A stretch of 42,345 nucleotides of DNA. Source: Byssovorax sp. (GTDB lineage Bacteria > Myxococcota_A > Polyangia > Polyangiales > Polyangiaceae). Under the pieces are notes generated by a model. That model made no database searches, was not told where the DNA came from, and saw only the letters and a program-made list of their open reading frames with translations. The translations under genes and the position numbers were made by a program. This document shows, piece by piece, positions 22,810 through 32,400 of this stretch (positions are counted from its first letter, which is position 1; the number at the start of each line of letters is the position of its first letter). Where the stretch lies: positions 1 through 42,345 of the forward strand of contig JANYGI010000008.1 in assembly GCA_025362495.1 (NCBI GenBank). The letters are read 5' to 3'.

Positions 22810-24048
22810 TCACGCATAGTAAGCGAGCGAGGCGTGGCTCACGATCGATCCCTCGTCGGGATCGACGTGCTGCGCATAGTGAAGCCTCGCTCCCTTCGTC
22901 GCCGGTAACACCCTCAACATCGTGTAAATCGGCCCGAGCCCGCACACGCGGCGCGTGTCGAGATCCGATTGCACCTGGGTGAAGAACCCGGAGGCGTCGC
23001 GATCCACCGCCAGCGCGATCGACTCGGCGTCGCGTCGCGCGAGCCGCTCGCGGCCTCGATCGTCGAGCGGGGCCGCGTCGCCGAAGCGTGGTCCGACGTG
23101 CGCGAGATCGGCGCCGGCGACGACGAGCACGCGCCCGCCGCGGCGCTCGACGAGCTCGCCGAGCGCGGCGACGAACGACTCGGCGTCTGCGTCGAGCGCG
23201 GGATCGCGGCCGCTCGACTGCGCGTCGCCGAGCCCGCACAGGATCGGCACGATCCGCGGCTCGGGCGCGCGTTTCCCGGCGAAGCGAGCGTCGATCGCGT
23301 GGCGAAGGAACACCGCCTGAAACTCCAGCGAGTGCTCGCCCTTGTGGAGATACTCGTCGGCGCGCACGTCGAAGCGGCTCGCCTTGCCGAGCGCCGCGCA
23401 CGCCTCGCGATCCGGCTCGAGCGCGCCGAGCGGCGTCGCGAACGCCTTGGCGCAGACAGCGAACGGGCGGCGCATCAGCGCGTGCGACGTCCCGAGGAGG
23501 ATCACGGTGTCGACGCCGTCGGGGAGCGCCTCGGCGAGGGCGCGGTACGCGTGGCCATAGCCGGCCGCAGCGCGCCACAGATCCATGTGCGGCGCCGTGA
23601 GACCGACGAGCGCCGAGGCTGCCTTGCGCGCGGGCGCGCGGGCGAGGCACTCGTCCTCGATGTAGCGACGTAGCGCCGTCGCTTCGCCGGGATACGCGCC
23701 GCCCGCGTGGTGCGCCGGCCGCACCTCCGCCGCGCGGAACGCCGCGACCACCGCGCTTCGGCGCACGCGAAACGCCGGGGAATCGAGCATCCCTGCTGCG
23801 TCGAGCTCCGCCGCGAGATCGGCCACGAGGCTCGCTTCGACGGTGCGCCCGGTGGCGAGCGTGGCCTCGGCCGCGATCGTCTCTACCGATCGCACGCCGT
23901 CGAAACGAGCCAGGATCGGCGCGAATTTCGTGGAGAACACCACCGGGCTCGGGGCGATCCCCTCGGTGTCGCGGAGCATCAGCGCGCGCCCGCCGCCTTC
24001 TGCCGGCACGTAGACACACTCGAGCTGGCGCAGCTTCGGATGGAGCAA
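22810..24048 (-). CDS. MEMO1-family protein (AmmeMemoRadiSam system protein B-like)
   Basis: 412 aa in two parts. Residues about 1-105 resemble a small winged-helix/PqqD-like domain often fused to this family in myxobacteria (DGVRSVETIAAEA...LDAAGMLDSPAFR). Residues about 110-412 are a MEMO1 domain. The metal/active-site positions match: APHMD with His154, LLGTSHA with His189, GEHSLEFQAVFLRH (Glu238, His239), VAGADLAHVGPRFG, and VCGLGPIYTML with Cys369. In other genomes this protein is encoded with an AMMECR1 protein and a radical SAM enzyme; neither is adjacent here, so the system is split or incomplete at this locus. The biochemical role is unresolved, although human MEMO1 binds iron or copper. 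The gene is divergent from the YkgJ-type gene. Confidence 0.88.
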   Translation of the reverse strand: MLHPKLRQLECVYVPAEGGGRALMLRDTEGIAPSPVVFSTKFAPILARFDGVRSVETIAAEATLATGRTVEASLVADLAAELDAAGMLDSPAFRVRRSAVVAAFRAAEVRPAHHAGGAYPGEATALRRYIEDECLARAPARKAASALVGLTAPHMDLWRAAAGYGHAYRALAEALPDGVDTVILLGTSHALMRRPFAVCAKAFATPLGALEPDREACAALGKASRFDVRADEYLHKGEHSLEFQAVFLRHAIDARFAGKRAPEPRIVPILCGLGDAQSSGRDPALDADAESFVAALGELVERRGGRVLVVAGADLAHVGPRFGDAAPLDDRGRERLARRDAESIALAVDRDASGFFTQVQSDLDTRRVCGLGPIYTMLRVLPATKGARLHYAQHVDPDEGSIVSHASLAYYA

Positions 24049-24143
24049 GGCGGCGTTCTCCCTCGATCACGGTGCGGCGGCGCCTCGACAGAGGACCGCA
24101 ACGATCGTTTGGCGCACGAGGCTTTTCTTGGCAAGCTCCGCCG

Positions 24144-24674
24144 ATGGCGCGACCTTCTCGGATCTCCAGGACGATCGAACCGACGAGCGATCTCCTGGTT
24201 GCCCTCGAGGCCGCGCTGGCGTCGGCCGATCAAGTGTTCGCGGGGTGGACGTGCCCGGCCTCGACGGAGTGCTGCCGCTTCGGCGTCACCGGGCGCGAGC
24301 CCTACGTCACCTCGATCGAAATCGCCTTGATTCGCCGGGCGATCGCCGCCCGCGGCGGCGCGAAGAGCTGGAAGCGAGCGGGCGCGATCGCGCCGGAGCG
24401 CGACGACGCGGGCAAGCGCTCGCTGCCGCTGGCGGTCGACGAGCGTCGCTGCCCGATGCTCACCGACGCGGGGCGCTGCGCGATCTACGCGGCGCGGCCG
24501 CTCGGCTGCCGCACCTTCTTCTGCGATCGCGCGTCGCCCGCGGGGCGCGTACGCCACCGCGAGATCAGCGCGCTCGTCCGGGAAATCCAGGCGATCGCCG
24601 CCAGCCACGAGCCCGCGGGCGATCAGGGTCGCCCGCTCACGCGCGCCCTCACCGATCTCGTCGGCAAGGGCTAG
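24144..24674 (+). CDS. YkgJ-family cysteine cluster protein
   Basis: 176 aa with the Fe/Zn-chelating cysteine set of the YkgJ (UPF0153) family: TCPASTECC (Cys37, Cys43, Cys44), RRCPMLTDAGRCAIYAARPLGC (Cys103, Cys112, Cys122) and FFC (Cys127). The RCAIYAARPLGCRTFFC segment is the family signature. The substrate is unknown; members are thought to hold iron or zinc. ATG at 24144 was chosen because the conserved part begins soon after; a Met 72 bases earlier gives a non-conserved extension. It converges on rel with 10 bases between stops. Confidence 0.88.
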   Translation: MARPSRISRTIEPTSDLLVALEAALASADQVFAGWTCPASTECCRFGVTGREPYVTSIEIALIRRAIAARGGAKSWKRAGAIAPERDDAGKRSLPLAVDERRCPMLTDAGRCAIYAARPLGCRTFFCDRASPAGRVRHREISALVREIQAIAASHEPAGDQGRPLTRALTDLVGKG

Positions 24675-24684
24675 CGCGCCCGGC

Positions 24685-26853
24685 TCACGTCCGCTCGACC
24701 GCCATCACGCCGGGGATGCGCTGGAGCTGACGGATCACGTTCTTGAGCTGCGCGAGGTCCGAGCAGAGGAACGTGAAGGTGTTCGTCGCGCGCCCGTCGT
24801 CGCTCGCGCGGCACGTCGCCTCGCTGATGTTGATCCCCTGCTCGTGGAAGGTGTGCCCCACCGTCGCGAGGATCCCGGGGCGGTTCGCCGTCATCACCTT
24901 CACCTGCACCGGGCGGTTGATCTTGGCGCGCGCGTCCCACGAGATCTCGACGCGACGCTCGGGATCGGTGTCGAACGCCTTCGGGCAGTTGCGACGGTGC
25001 ACCGTGATGCCGCGCCCGCGCGTGATGAAGCCGATGATCTCGTCGCCCGGCAGCGGGTTGCAGCACTTGGTGTAGCGGACGAGCACGTCGTCGATGCCGT
25101 TGAGGCGGATCCCGTGCGTGTCGCGCCCCGTCACCTTGCGGACGAGAGACTCGATCCGGCCTTCCTTGATCGAGCTCGGAGCCTCCGATTCCTTCTCGCC
25201 CTCCTTGGAAGGCGGGACGAGGAACTCCGTCACCGAGCGCGGCGCGAGCTTGCCGTAGCCGAGCGAGACGTAGAGCTCGTCGGCCGAGGAGACGCCGAAC
25301 TTCTCCGTCACCTTGCGCATCTCGGCTTCGTTCTTGCCGAGCTTGGCGAAGCTGAGCCCGCGCGCGTGCATCTCTTTTTCGAGGAGCTCGCGGCCGAGCT
25401 TCAGCGATTTGTCGCGCGACTCGGCGCGGAGATAATTGCGGATCTTCGAGCGCGCGCGGCCGGTGACGGCGTAGTCGAGCCAGTCCTTCGACGGGTGCTG
25501 CGTCGGGTTGGTCATCACCTCGACGACGTCGCCGTTGCGGAGCTTGGAGCGCAAGGGAGCGATGGCGCCGTTCACGCGCGAGCCCGAGCAGTGCTCGCCG
25601 ACCTGGGTGTGGATCGCGTACGCGAAATCGATCGGCGTCGAGCCGCGCGGGAACACCCGGACGTCGCCCTTGGGCGTGAAGACGTAGACCTCGTCCTGGA
25701 AGAGATCGACCTTCACGCTCTCGAGGAACTCGGCCGGATCCTTCAGATCCTTCTGAAACTCCATGAGCTGGCGGAGCCAGCCGAAGCGCGCCGCGTCCTT
25801 GGGATCGACGCCGCCGGAGTTGTTCTCCTTGTATTTCCAGTGCGCGGCGATGCCCTGCTCGGCGACGCGGTGCATGTCGTGGGTGCGGATCTGCACCTCG
25901 ATCCGCTCGCGCCCGGGGCCGATCACCGTCGTGTGGAGCGACTGGTACATGTTGGGCTTGGGCAGCGCGACGTAGTCCTTGAAGCGGCCCGGCACCGGCG
26001 TCCATTGCGAGTGGATGACGCCGAGCGACGCGTAGCAATCGGCGACCGACTCGACGAGCACGCGGAAGGCGATGACGTCGTAGACCTGATCGAACTCGCA
26101 CTGCTGCGACTGCATCTTGCGCCAGATCGAATAGAGGTGCTTCGCTCGCCCGGTGACGTCGGCGGCGAAGCCCTGCTCGGCCAGCTTGCCGGCGAGGATC
26201 TTGTTGACCTCGGAGATGTACTTGTCGCGCTGGGCCGAGGTGGTCTGGATCTGCTTCTCGAGGTCGGCGTAGGCCTGGGGCTCGACGTAGCGAAAGGAGA
26301 GATCTTCCAGCTCGCTCTTGAAGCGGGCGATGCCGAGGCGGTTGGCCAGCGGCGCGTAGATCTCCATCGTTTCGCGGGCGATCCGCTCCTGCGCCTCGGG
26401 CTTCATGAACTCGAGCGAGCGCATGTTGTCGAGGCGGTCGCAGAGCTTGACCAGGAGCACGCGGATGTCGCGGGCCATGGCCACGAGCATCTTGCGGAAG
26501 TTCTCCGCCTGGCGGTCTTCCTTCGAGGCGAAGTTGATCTTCGAGAGCTTGGTGACGCCGTCGACCAGGAAGGCGACCTCTTGCCCGAAGTCGCGCTCGA
26601 TGTCGTCTGTCGTCGCGAGCGTGTCCTCGACGACGTCGTGCAGGAGGCCGGCGCACACGCTCGCCGTGTCGAGCTTCAGCTCGGTGATGATGCCGGCGAC
26701 GCTCGCCGGGTGGGAAAAGTAGGCATCCCCGCTCTTGCGCGTCTGCCCTTCGTGGTACTTCTCGCCGTAGGCATAGGCCCTGGCGATGAGGTCCACGTCC
26801 GCGCCGGGCTGGTAAACCCTGACGCGGTCGACGAGATCATTGATCGTGAGCAT
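24685..26853 (-). CDS. rel: Bifunctional (p)ppGpp synthetase/hydrolase (RelA/SpoT family)
   Basis: 722 aa with the full long-RSH architecture. The HD hydrolase domain (about 20-170) has LLHDVVEDT (His72, Asp73). The synthetase domain (about 230-345) has GRFKDYVALPKPN and YQSLHTTVIGPG. Then come TGS (about 385-450, VYVFTPKGDVRVFPRGSTPIDFAYAIH), a helical/zinc-finger-like region with RYTKCCNPLPGDEIIGFITRGRG, and a C-terminal ACT domain (about 645-722). Both HD and synthetase motifs look intact, so it should make and degrade (p)ppGpp in the stringent response, which in myxobacteria triggers development. It is divergent from hemW; a promoter is listed. Confidence 0.97.
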   Translation of the reverse strand: MLTINDLVDRVRVYQPGADVDLIARAYAYGEKYHEGQTRKSGDAYFSHPASVAGIITELKLDTASVCAGLLHDVVEDTLATTDDIERDFGQEVAFLVDGVTKLSKINFASKEDRQAENFRKMLVAMARDIRVLLVKLCDRLDNMRSLEFMKPEAQERIARETMEIYAPLANRLGIARFKSELEDLSFRYVEPQAYADLEKQIQTTSAQRDKYISEVNKILAGKLAEQGFAADVTGRAKHLYSIWRKMQSQQCEFDQVYDVIAFRVLVESVADCYASLGVIHSQWTPVPGRFKDYVALPKPNMYQSLHTTVIGPGRERIEVQIRTHDMHRVAEQGIAAHWKYKENNSGGVDPKDAARFGWLRQLMEFQKDLKDPAEFLESVKVDLFQDEVYVFTPKGDVRVFPRGSTPIDFAYAIHTQVGEHCSGSRVNGAIAPLRSKLRNGDVVEVMTNPTQHPSKDWLDYAVTGRARSKIRNYLRAESRDKSLKLGRELLEKEMHARGLSFAKLGKNEAEMRKVTEKFGVSSADELYVSLGYGKLAPRSVTEFLVPPSKEGEKESEAPSSIKEGRIESLVRKVTGRDTHGIRLNGIDDVLVRYTKCCNPLPGDEIIGFITRGRGITVHRRNCPKAFDTDPERRVEISWDARAKINRPVQVKVMTANRPGILATVGHTFHEQGINISEATCRASDDGRATNTFTFLCSDLAQLKNVIRQLQRIPGVMAVERT

Positions 26854-26892
26854 GCACCCGATCCATGGGATCGCGACGACCCCGCAGCATTT

Positions 26893-26921
26893 ACGGTATC
26901 ACCGCGATCTTCAGGCGGCAA
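26893..26921 (-). promoter_or_regulatory. Putative rel promoter
   Basis: On the - strand TTGCCG (26921-26916), 17-base spacer, TACCGT (26898-26893). It sits about 40 bases before the rel ATG, in the 116-base region shared with the divergent hemW. Confidence 0.4.
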
Positions 26922-26969
26922 TTCCGTGACCATGACGGCGAGGGTCAGGAGCGCTAGGACGACGCCCCC

Positions 26970-28145
26970 ATGAAGCCGATCGGCGTTTACATCCATTTTC
27001 CGTGGTGCCTGAAGAAGTGCCCGTATTGCGACTTCGTCTCGTTCGCGAAGGACCGCGCCGACATCGATCACGCAGGCTACGCCGAGGCGGTGCTCGCCGA
27101 GCTCGCGCTGCGGCGAGGCGAGCTCGCGGGGCGGCCTCTCCGCAGCGTGTTCTTCGGCGGGGGCACGCCGTCGCTGTGGTCACCGAGCGAGCTCGGCCGC
27201 GTGCTCACGGCGGTGCTGGAAGCGGCGGGCGGAGGCGAAGGCGCGGAGATCACCGTCGAGTGCAACCCGACGTCGCTCGACGAGGATCGCGCGCGGGCGC
27301 TGCGCGATCACGGCGTGAACCGCCTGAGCGTCGGCGTGCAGGGGCTCGATCCCGCGCGGCTGAAGTTCCTCGGGCGCCTCCACGATCCGGATGGCGGGCT
27401 CGCGTCGGTCGAGGCCGCGCTGCGATCCGGGATGCCGCGCGTCAGCGCCGATCTGATCTACGGCGTGGCCATCGGGGCCGAGGCGCCCTCCCCGATCGAG
27501 TCTGCCGCCGAGGTCGATCGCGTCGCCGCGACCGGCGTCACGCACGTGTCGGCGTACAGCCTGACGATCGAGCCGGGCACCCAGTTCGGCGAGCTCGCGC
27601 GCAAGGGGCGGCTCCCGATCGCGCCCGACGACGCCGTGGCCGAGGCCTTCTTCGCCATCGAGGAGAAGCTCCAGGCCCGCGGGCTCGTGCACTACGAGAT
27701 CTCCAATTACGCGCGCTCCGGCGACGAGGCGCAGCACAACCTCGGGTACTGGCGCGGGACGGACTACCTCGGCCTCGGGTGCGCCGCGTACGGGACGATC
27801 GGCGACGCCGCGGGCCACGCGGTCCGCTATCGCAACGTCCCCGATCCCGCGCGCTACGCGAAGGCGGCGCGCGACGGCGATCTCGCCGCGCTGGTCGAGA
27901 GCGAGGAGCCGCTCGATCCGGAGACGCGGCTGCGCGAGCGGATCATGCTGGGGCTGCGCCTGCGCGACGGCTTCGATCTCGAGGGCTCGGCGCGCGAGCT
28001 CGGCATCTCCGCGTGGACCGCCGATCGACGCCGCGCCGCCGATCGCCTGATCGCGCGCGGCGATCTCACGCTCGAGGGCGGCCACCTGCGGCTCCCGCCG
28101 CACGCGCGCGTCCACGCCGACGGGATCACCGCGGCGCTGTTCTGA
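26970..28145 (+). CDS. hemW: HemW-like radical SAM heme chaperone
   Basis: 391 aa. The HemW-type radical SAM motif with an extra cysteine is clear: PWCLKKCPYCDF (Cys13, Cys17, Cys20). GVYIHFPWC at the start, FFGGGTPS, ECNPTS, GVNRLSVGVQ, YEISNYAR and GLGCAAYG are diagnostic; the YEISNYAR segment distinguishes HemW/HemN-like proteins from oxygen-independent coproporphyrinogen oxidase. It is thought to insert heme into respiratory enzymes. No Shine-Dalgarno sequence is visible; TAGGAC lies 9 bases before the ATG with ATGACG 17 bases further up, suggesting a leaderless mRNA. Its TGA and the next gene's TGA on the other strand abut in the palindrome TGATCA. Confidence 0.95.
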   Translation: MKPIGVYIHFPWCLKKCPYCDFVSFAKDRADIDHAGYAEAVLAELALRRGELAGRPLRSVFFGGGTPSLWSPSELGRVLTAVLEAAGGGEGAEITVECNPTSLDEDRARALRDHGVNRLSVGVQGLDPARLKFLGRLHDPDGGLASVEAALRSGMPRVSADLIYGVAIGAEAPSPIESAAEVDRVAATGVTHVSAYSLTIEPGTQFGELARKGRLPIAPDDAVAEAFFAIEEKLQARGLVHYEISNYARSGDEAQHNLGYWRGTDYLGLGCAAYGTIGDAAGHAVRYRNVPDPARYAKAARDGDLAALVESEEPLDPETRLRERIMLGLRLRDGFDLEGSARELGISAWTADRRRAADRLIARGDLTLEGGHLRLPPHARVHADGITAALF

Positions 28146-29414
28146 TCAGAAGCGACCCACGATCGATCCACCGTAAAATCCAGGCCCGATCGCCGGTGCG
28201 GCCGAGATCTCCATCGGGGCGTCCTTGATCGGCGGCGCGGCCGGCCCGGGTTTGCTGTCGCTGCGCGTGGCGCGGACGTCGAGCGAGGGCTGGTCGAAGA
28301 AGAACAGCACCGCGCCGGTGGCCGCGACGACGCCGCCGGCCGTGAGCGCCGTCGTGGCGATGGGGCGGAGGCCGTCGCGGCGATTGACCGCGTCCTGATA
28401 GGCCTTCGTGGGGCACGCGGAAGCGGGATCGGTGCAGTCGTACGACTTCGTCTGGCGCTGCAGATCGATGTCGTGCGCCAGGCTCTGCTGCTGGCCGGCG
28501 AGCGCGGCGAACACGCCTCCGACGAGGATCCCCGCGGCGCCCGCGCCGAGGAGTACGTACGACGCGACCCGCTGCTTCGTCGCGTGGAGATCGACCTCGA
28601 CCGTCTTCGTCTCGGCGCGACCGACGTCGATCTCCTCGGTGAAGGCACGGTATCCATTGCGGGCGACGGCGATGAGGTGATGGCCGGGCTCGATCTCGAG
28701 CGGGCGCGGCAGCGGCGTGGTCGCGACGTAGCGACCGTCGATGGTGAGCTGGGCGCCGGAGCTGGCCTTGATCACCAGCTGGCCCGGGCGCTCGCGCAGC
28801 GCGATGTCCAGGGCCGCGACGCCGCCGGCCGAAGCGTCGATGTCGCGATCCTCGTCGAAATAGCCCTCGGCGGTGAGGTGGAGCGCGTGCTTGCCGGGCG
28901 TGATCTCGGTGATGAGAGGGGCCTCGAGCGCCTTGCCCTTGTCGACCGACACCGTGGCTCCCCGCGTCGGGGAAGAGACCATGAGTCGAGTCTCGGGGGG
29001 CGCGGCCGGCGCGGGCGCGGGCGGCGGCGAGCCGGAGCTGCCGAGTCGCTCGGCGATGGGCTCGAGCTCGGAGAGGGCCTGAGCCGCGTCGGCGCGGCGG
29101 CCGCCCTCGGCGACTTTACCGAGGTAGTCGCGGTAATTCTGGATCGAGGCCTTGAGGTGCTCTGGCCGCTTGTCGACGTAGTATTGCCGGCGGTGCGCCT
29201 GGGCCACCGAGAAGAGCACGCCCGGGCGCGGCGAGAGCCGATAGGACTCGTCGAAGGCCTGGATGGCGGCGTTGAACTGGCCTGCTGCGTAGGCTTGCGC
29301 GCCGGCGTTGAAGAGCGTCTTGCCCTGATCCTGCGGATCGGCCGCGGAGGCCACGCCGCCGAGGAAGAGCGGCGCTGCGAGGGCGAGGCCGAGCCAGAAT
29401 GCGCGCGTTTTCAT
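28146..29414 (-). CDS. TPR/PEGA-domain envelope protein with C-terminal membrane helices
   Basis: 422 aa. The signal peptide (GVASA-ADPQ, cut near 24) leads to a TPR-like region (about 28-112; FNAGAQAYAAGQFNAAIQAFDESYRLSP). After a Pro/Ala linker come two PEGA domains (about 142-212 and 213-280; the second has LTIDGRYVATTPLPRPLEIEPGHHLIAV). A hydrophobic helix (about 287-310, VASYVLLGAGAAGILVGGVF) and a second one (about 350-372) follow. PEGA domains are exported beta-sandwiches common in myxobacterial kinases and surface proteins. It is the third gene of the kinase/FG-GAP operon, its ATG overlapping the preceding stop by four bases. An envelope scaffold role is inferred. Confidence 0.85.
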   Translation of the reverse strand: MKTRAFWLGLALAAPLFLGGVASAADPQDQGKTLFNAGAQAYAAGQFNAAIQAFDESYRLSPRPGVLFSVAQAHRRQYYVDKRPEHLKASIQNYRDYLGKVAEGGRRADAAQALSELEPIAERLGSSGSPPPAPAPAAPPETRLMVSSPTRGATVSVDKGKALEAPLITEITPGKHALHLTAEGYFDEDRDIDASAGGVAALDIALRERPGQLVIKASSGAQLTIDGRYVATTPLPRPLEIEPGHHLIAVARNGYRAFTEEIDVGRAETKTVEVDLHATKQRVASYVLLGAGAAGILVGGVFAALAGQQQSLAHDIDLQRQTKSYDCTDPASACPTKAYQDAVNRRDGLRPIATTALTAGGVVAATGAVLFFFDQPSLDVRATRSDSKPGPAAPPIKDAPMEISAAPAIGPGFYGGSIVGRF

Positions 29415-32400
29415 CGGGCGACCCCCTGGAAGAGGCGGACTCCGCCCGCCACCGCGACGGCGACGTCGTCGACGCCGTCACCGTCGAAATCGCCGCCGAC
29501 GATGGCCTTGGGCCCCTCGAGGACCGATCCGGTGATGGCCAGCGTGGAGCTCGCGCTGGAGAGCAAGGTCTTGAACGGGTGCGCGGCGTCGGGTGGCGCC
29601 GGGTCCCAGCCGACCACGAACAGCGCCGCTCCCTCGCCCGCGCCCTTCCGCTCGGCGACGACGACGATCTCGGGGTTACTGTTCCCGTCGGCGTTGACGA
29701 GGGTGAAATCGACGGGGAAGCCGTCGACCGGGACCTCGACCGCGTCGGCGAACTTGCCGTCGCCGTGGCCGCGGAGCATGACAATCGAGGTGCTGAGCGG
29801 GTGGACGTTGTCGAGATCTTCGGTGGTCTTCAGGGCCACGATGTCCTGGTTCCCGTCGCCGTCGACGTCGCCGACGTGGAGGTGAACGAGGAACTGCTTG
29901 GGTCCGACGGACTCGATGATCCGGGTCACGGTCGGCTGCCCGGACGCGTCGAATCGCGCGAGGTAGAGCTCGCCATAGCCATCCATCTTTCCCAGCTCCT
30001 TGCGGCAGTTGTGGAAGGATGGGAAGGCTACCACCACCTCTTCGGCGCCTCCGGAGATGTCGATCGGGACGGCCTCGACGAGGCGGCGAATCGGGAGCAG
30101 CGGCTCGAGCGGGCCGCCCGGCGTCGCCGAGATCGGCGCGTAGCGGGGCGAGTCCGCGGGAGGCTCGATTGTCCCCTCGCCCGTCGCCTGGAGGAACCAC
30201 AGCTCGGCGGCGTAGTCGCAGAGAGGGGACTCGGACGGCGCGTCGTCGAACTTCTTCGAGAGCGCGCGGCGCGTGATCAGCTGCGCGATGTCGGGGTGGG
30301 TGCTCGACGCGGTGGGCGCCTTGGCGTCGTCGCCGTCGAAGCGGCCAATCGCCGCGACGAGGGGTACGCCGCGGAGCGCTATCGAGTTGTCGTCGAAGAA
30401 CACCATCGGCGCCGTGAGCTGCCGGTAGCCGTTGCCGAGCGACAGGCCGATCTTCCAGTCGCTGCCCGGAGCAGTCCTGGTCTCGACGCCCATGGGATCG
30501 ACGCTGAACTGCGCGGGTACGCCGGAGATCAGGACGATGTCGGTGGAACCGTCGTGGCCGAGCGAGGTGACGTTGCCGGCCGCGAGGCGGACCAGACTGG
30601 GCACCTCGCCCATGTCGGCCGGGGCCGATGGCGCGCCGCTCGGGCTCCCGAAGGCGACGAAGAGCTTGTGAACGTCGAGCAGCTTCATCTGCTTGTTCAC
30701 CTTGTCGATCTCGGAGACGACGCTGTCGAAGGCGAGGTCGCCCACGAGATCGCCGTCGAAATCGCCGACCACGAGGCCCCGCGGCTCGCCCTCGGTCGGC
30801 AGCGAGAAGGTGTTGAAGACGCCGGATCCCGTGCCGTTGAAGAAGTCGATTCCCCGGATCCCGGGCGAGATCGCCGCCACGTCGGCGCGGCCATTGGCGT
30901 TGAAATCGAGGATGCGCGCCTCGGACCAGAGCCGGCCAATCGACGGCCCATCCGCGCGACAGTAGCCGTTCCAGGTGTTGTCGCACTGGAGGAGCTGAGA
31001 CGCGTTGCTGACGTAGATGCCAAACGCGTTGACGAAGTCGATCGTGGTATCGGTGGTGTTGAGTCGGCCGATCGAAAGCGGCAGGTGCGGGCCAATATCG
31101 GCCTCCAGCACGGGCGGCTGCATCGGCTTCTCGATCGGGTAGGTCTGGACGAGGAGCGAGGACTTGCTCTTCGCCGCGGGATCCCAGCCCATCGGCGTCT
31201 GTTCGACCGCGTAGAAGTCGCCGTTGCCGTCGCCATAGGCGACCGCGAGATCGGCGACGTCGCAGAGCGATTGCGGCGGCATCATGCCCAGTGTCACGGT
31301 CTTGCACCGCGCGCCGCCGACGATGACGTCGGTGAAACCATCGGAGTTGACGTCGAGGAAGAAGGCCGAGCCATGCACGGTGAAGGCGGCTGGAAGAGCG
31401 ACCTTGGTCACCACGAGCGGTGAGGTCTGGGGGGGCTTCGGCGCGGTGATGTCGACGACGAAGACCGAGTCGGTACCCTCGTAGGCGAGGGCGAAGCGCT
31501 GGCGATCGCCCTGGTTCTTCAGGAACGCGACAGGGACGCTCCCGAGCAGCGTCTTTCGACCGAAGCCGGTCGTGGTGCCGAGGACACCGTTGCCGGCATC
31601 GGCCGAAGCGTCGATGACCTGCACGACGTCGTCGAGGTTGGCGAGCACGAGGGGCTTCGGGCCGCTGCCGGCGTCGAAGAGGAAGAGCCGCATGTCGTCG
31701 GGCGCGCTGCCCCCGTAGCGCTTGGCGATGTCGATCGAGAAGTACGCGAGCGGATCGAGGGTCTGGCCGATACCGCCGCGCATCACCCCCGTCCCCCGGG
31801 AGACGTCGACCGTGAAATCGTCGGCGGGGCTCGAGGTGAGCTTGCCTATCGCCGGCGGCTCGGGGGCCGCGGGGACGGTGATGGACTTGGACTCGGCGCC
31901 GTCGCGCCCGAAGTAGTGGAGCGCGAAGCCGGCCTCGCTCATGGCGAGGATATCCTTGCGGCCATCGCCGTCGAAATCACCCGTGAAGAGCTGGTCGGCG
32001 TTGCCTCCGACGAGGCTGGTCACCGGGGCGAAGAAGGGGCCTTTGCCGCGATTGTCACCCTGCGGCTGCCGACAGACATGGTCGGTGCCGCAGCGCCAGC
32101 CGGAGCCGTCTCTCACCTTGCCACCGGCGGGCGGCGCCTTGCCCGCGTCGGCCGGATCCGCCGTGGTGACCACCGGGAAGGTCTGACACTGCACGTCGCT
32201 GGCGCAGCGCCAGTGGCAGGCGTCGACGGTGCCCGGGAGGTTGCAGGTGGCCGCGGTCGAGGTCCCGGCGCTCTTCGGCGGGGTGAAATAATCGCAGTCC
32301 TCGCCGGGCTCGATGAAGCCGTTGCCGCAATCGTTCTCCGCGATCACCGGGAGATCGACGCAGGAGAGCGCCGCCACCCCGAGGAGCGGGAGGAGAAGAA

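Noticed and set aside
24685-28145. Considered whether rel is a monofunctional RelA or SpoT
   Set aside because: Both HD (HDVVEDT) and synthetase (YQSLHTT) motifs are intact, so only a bifunctional Rel call is supported.
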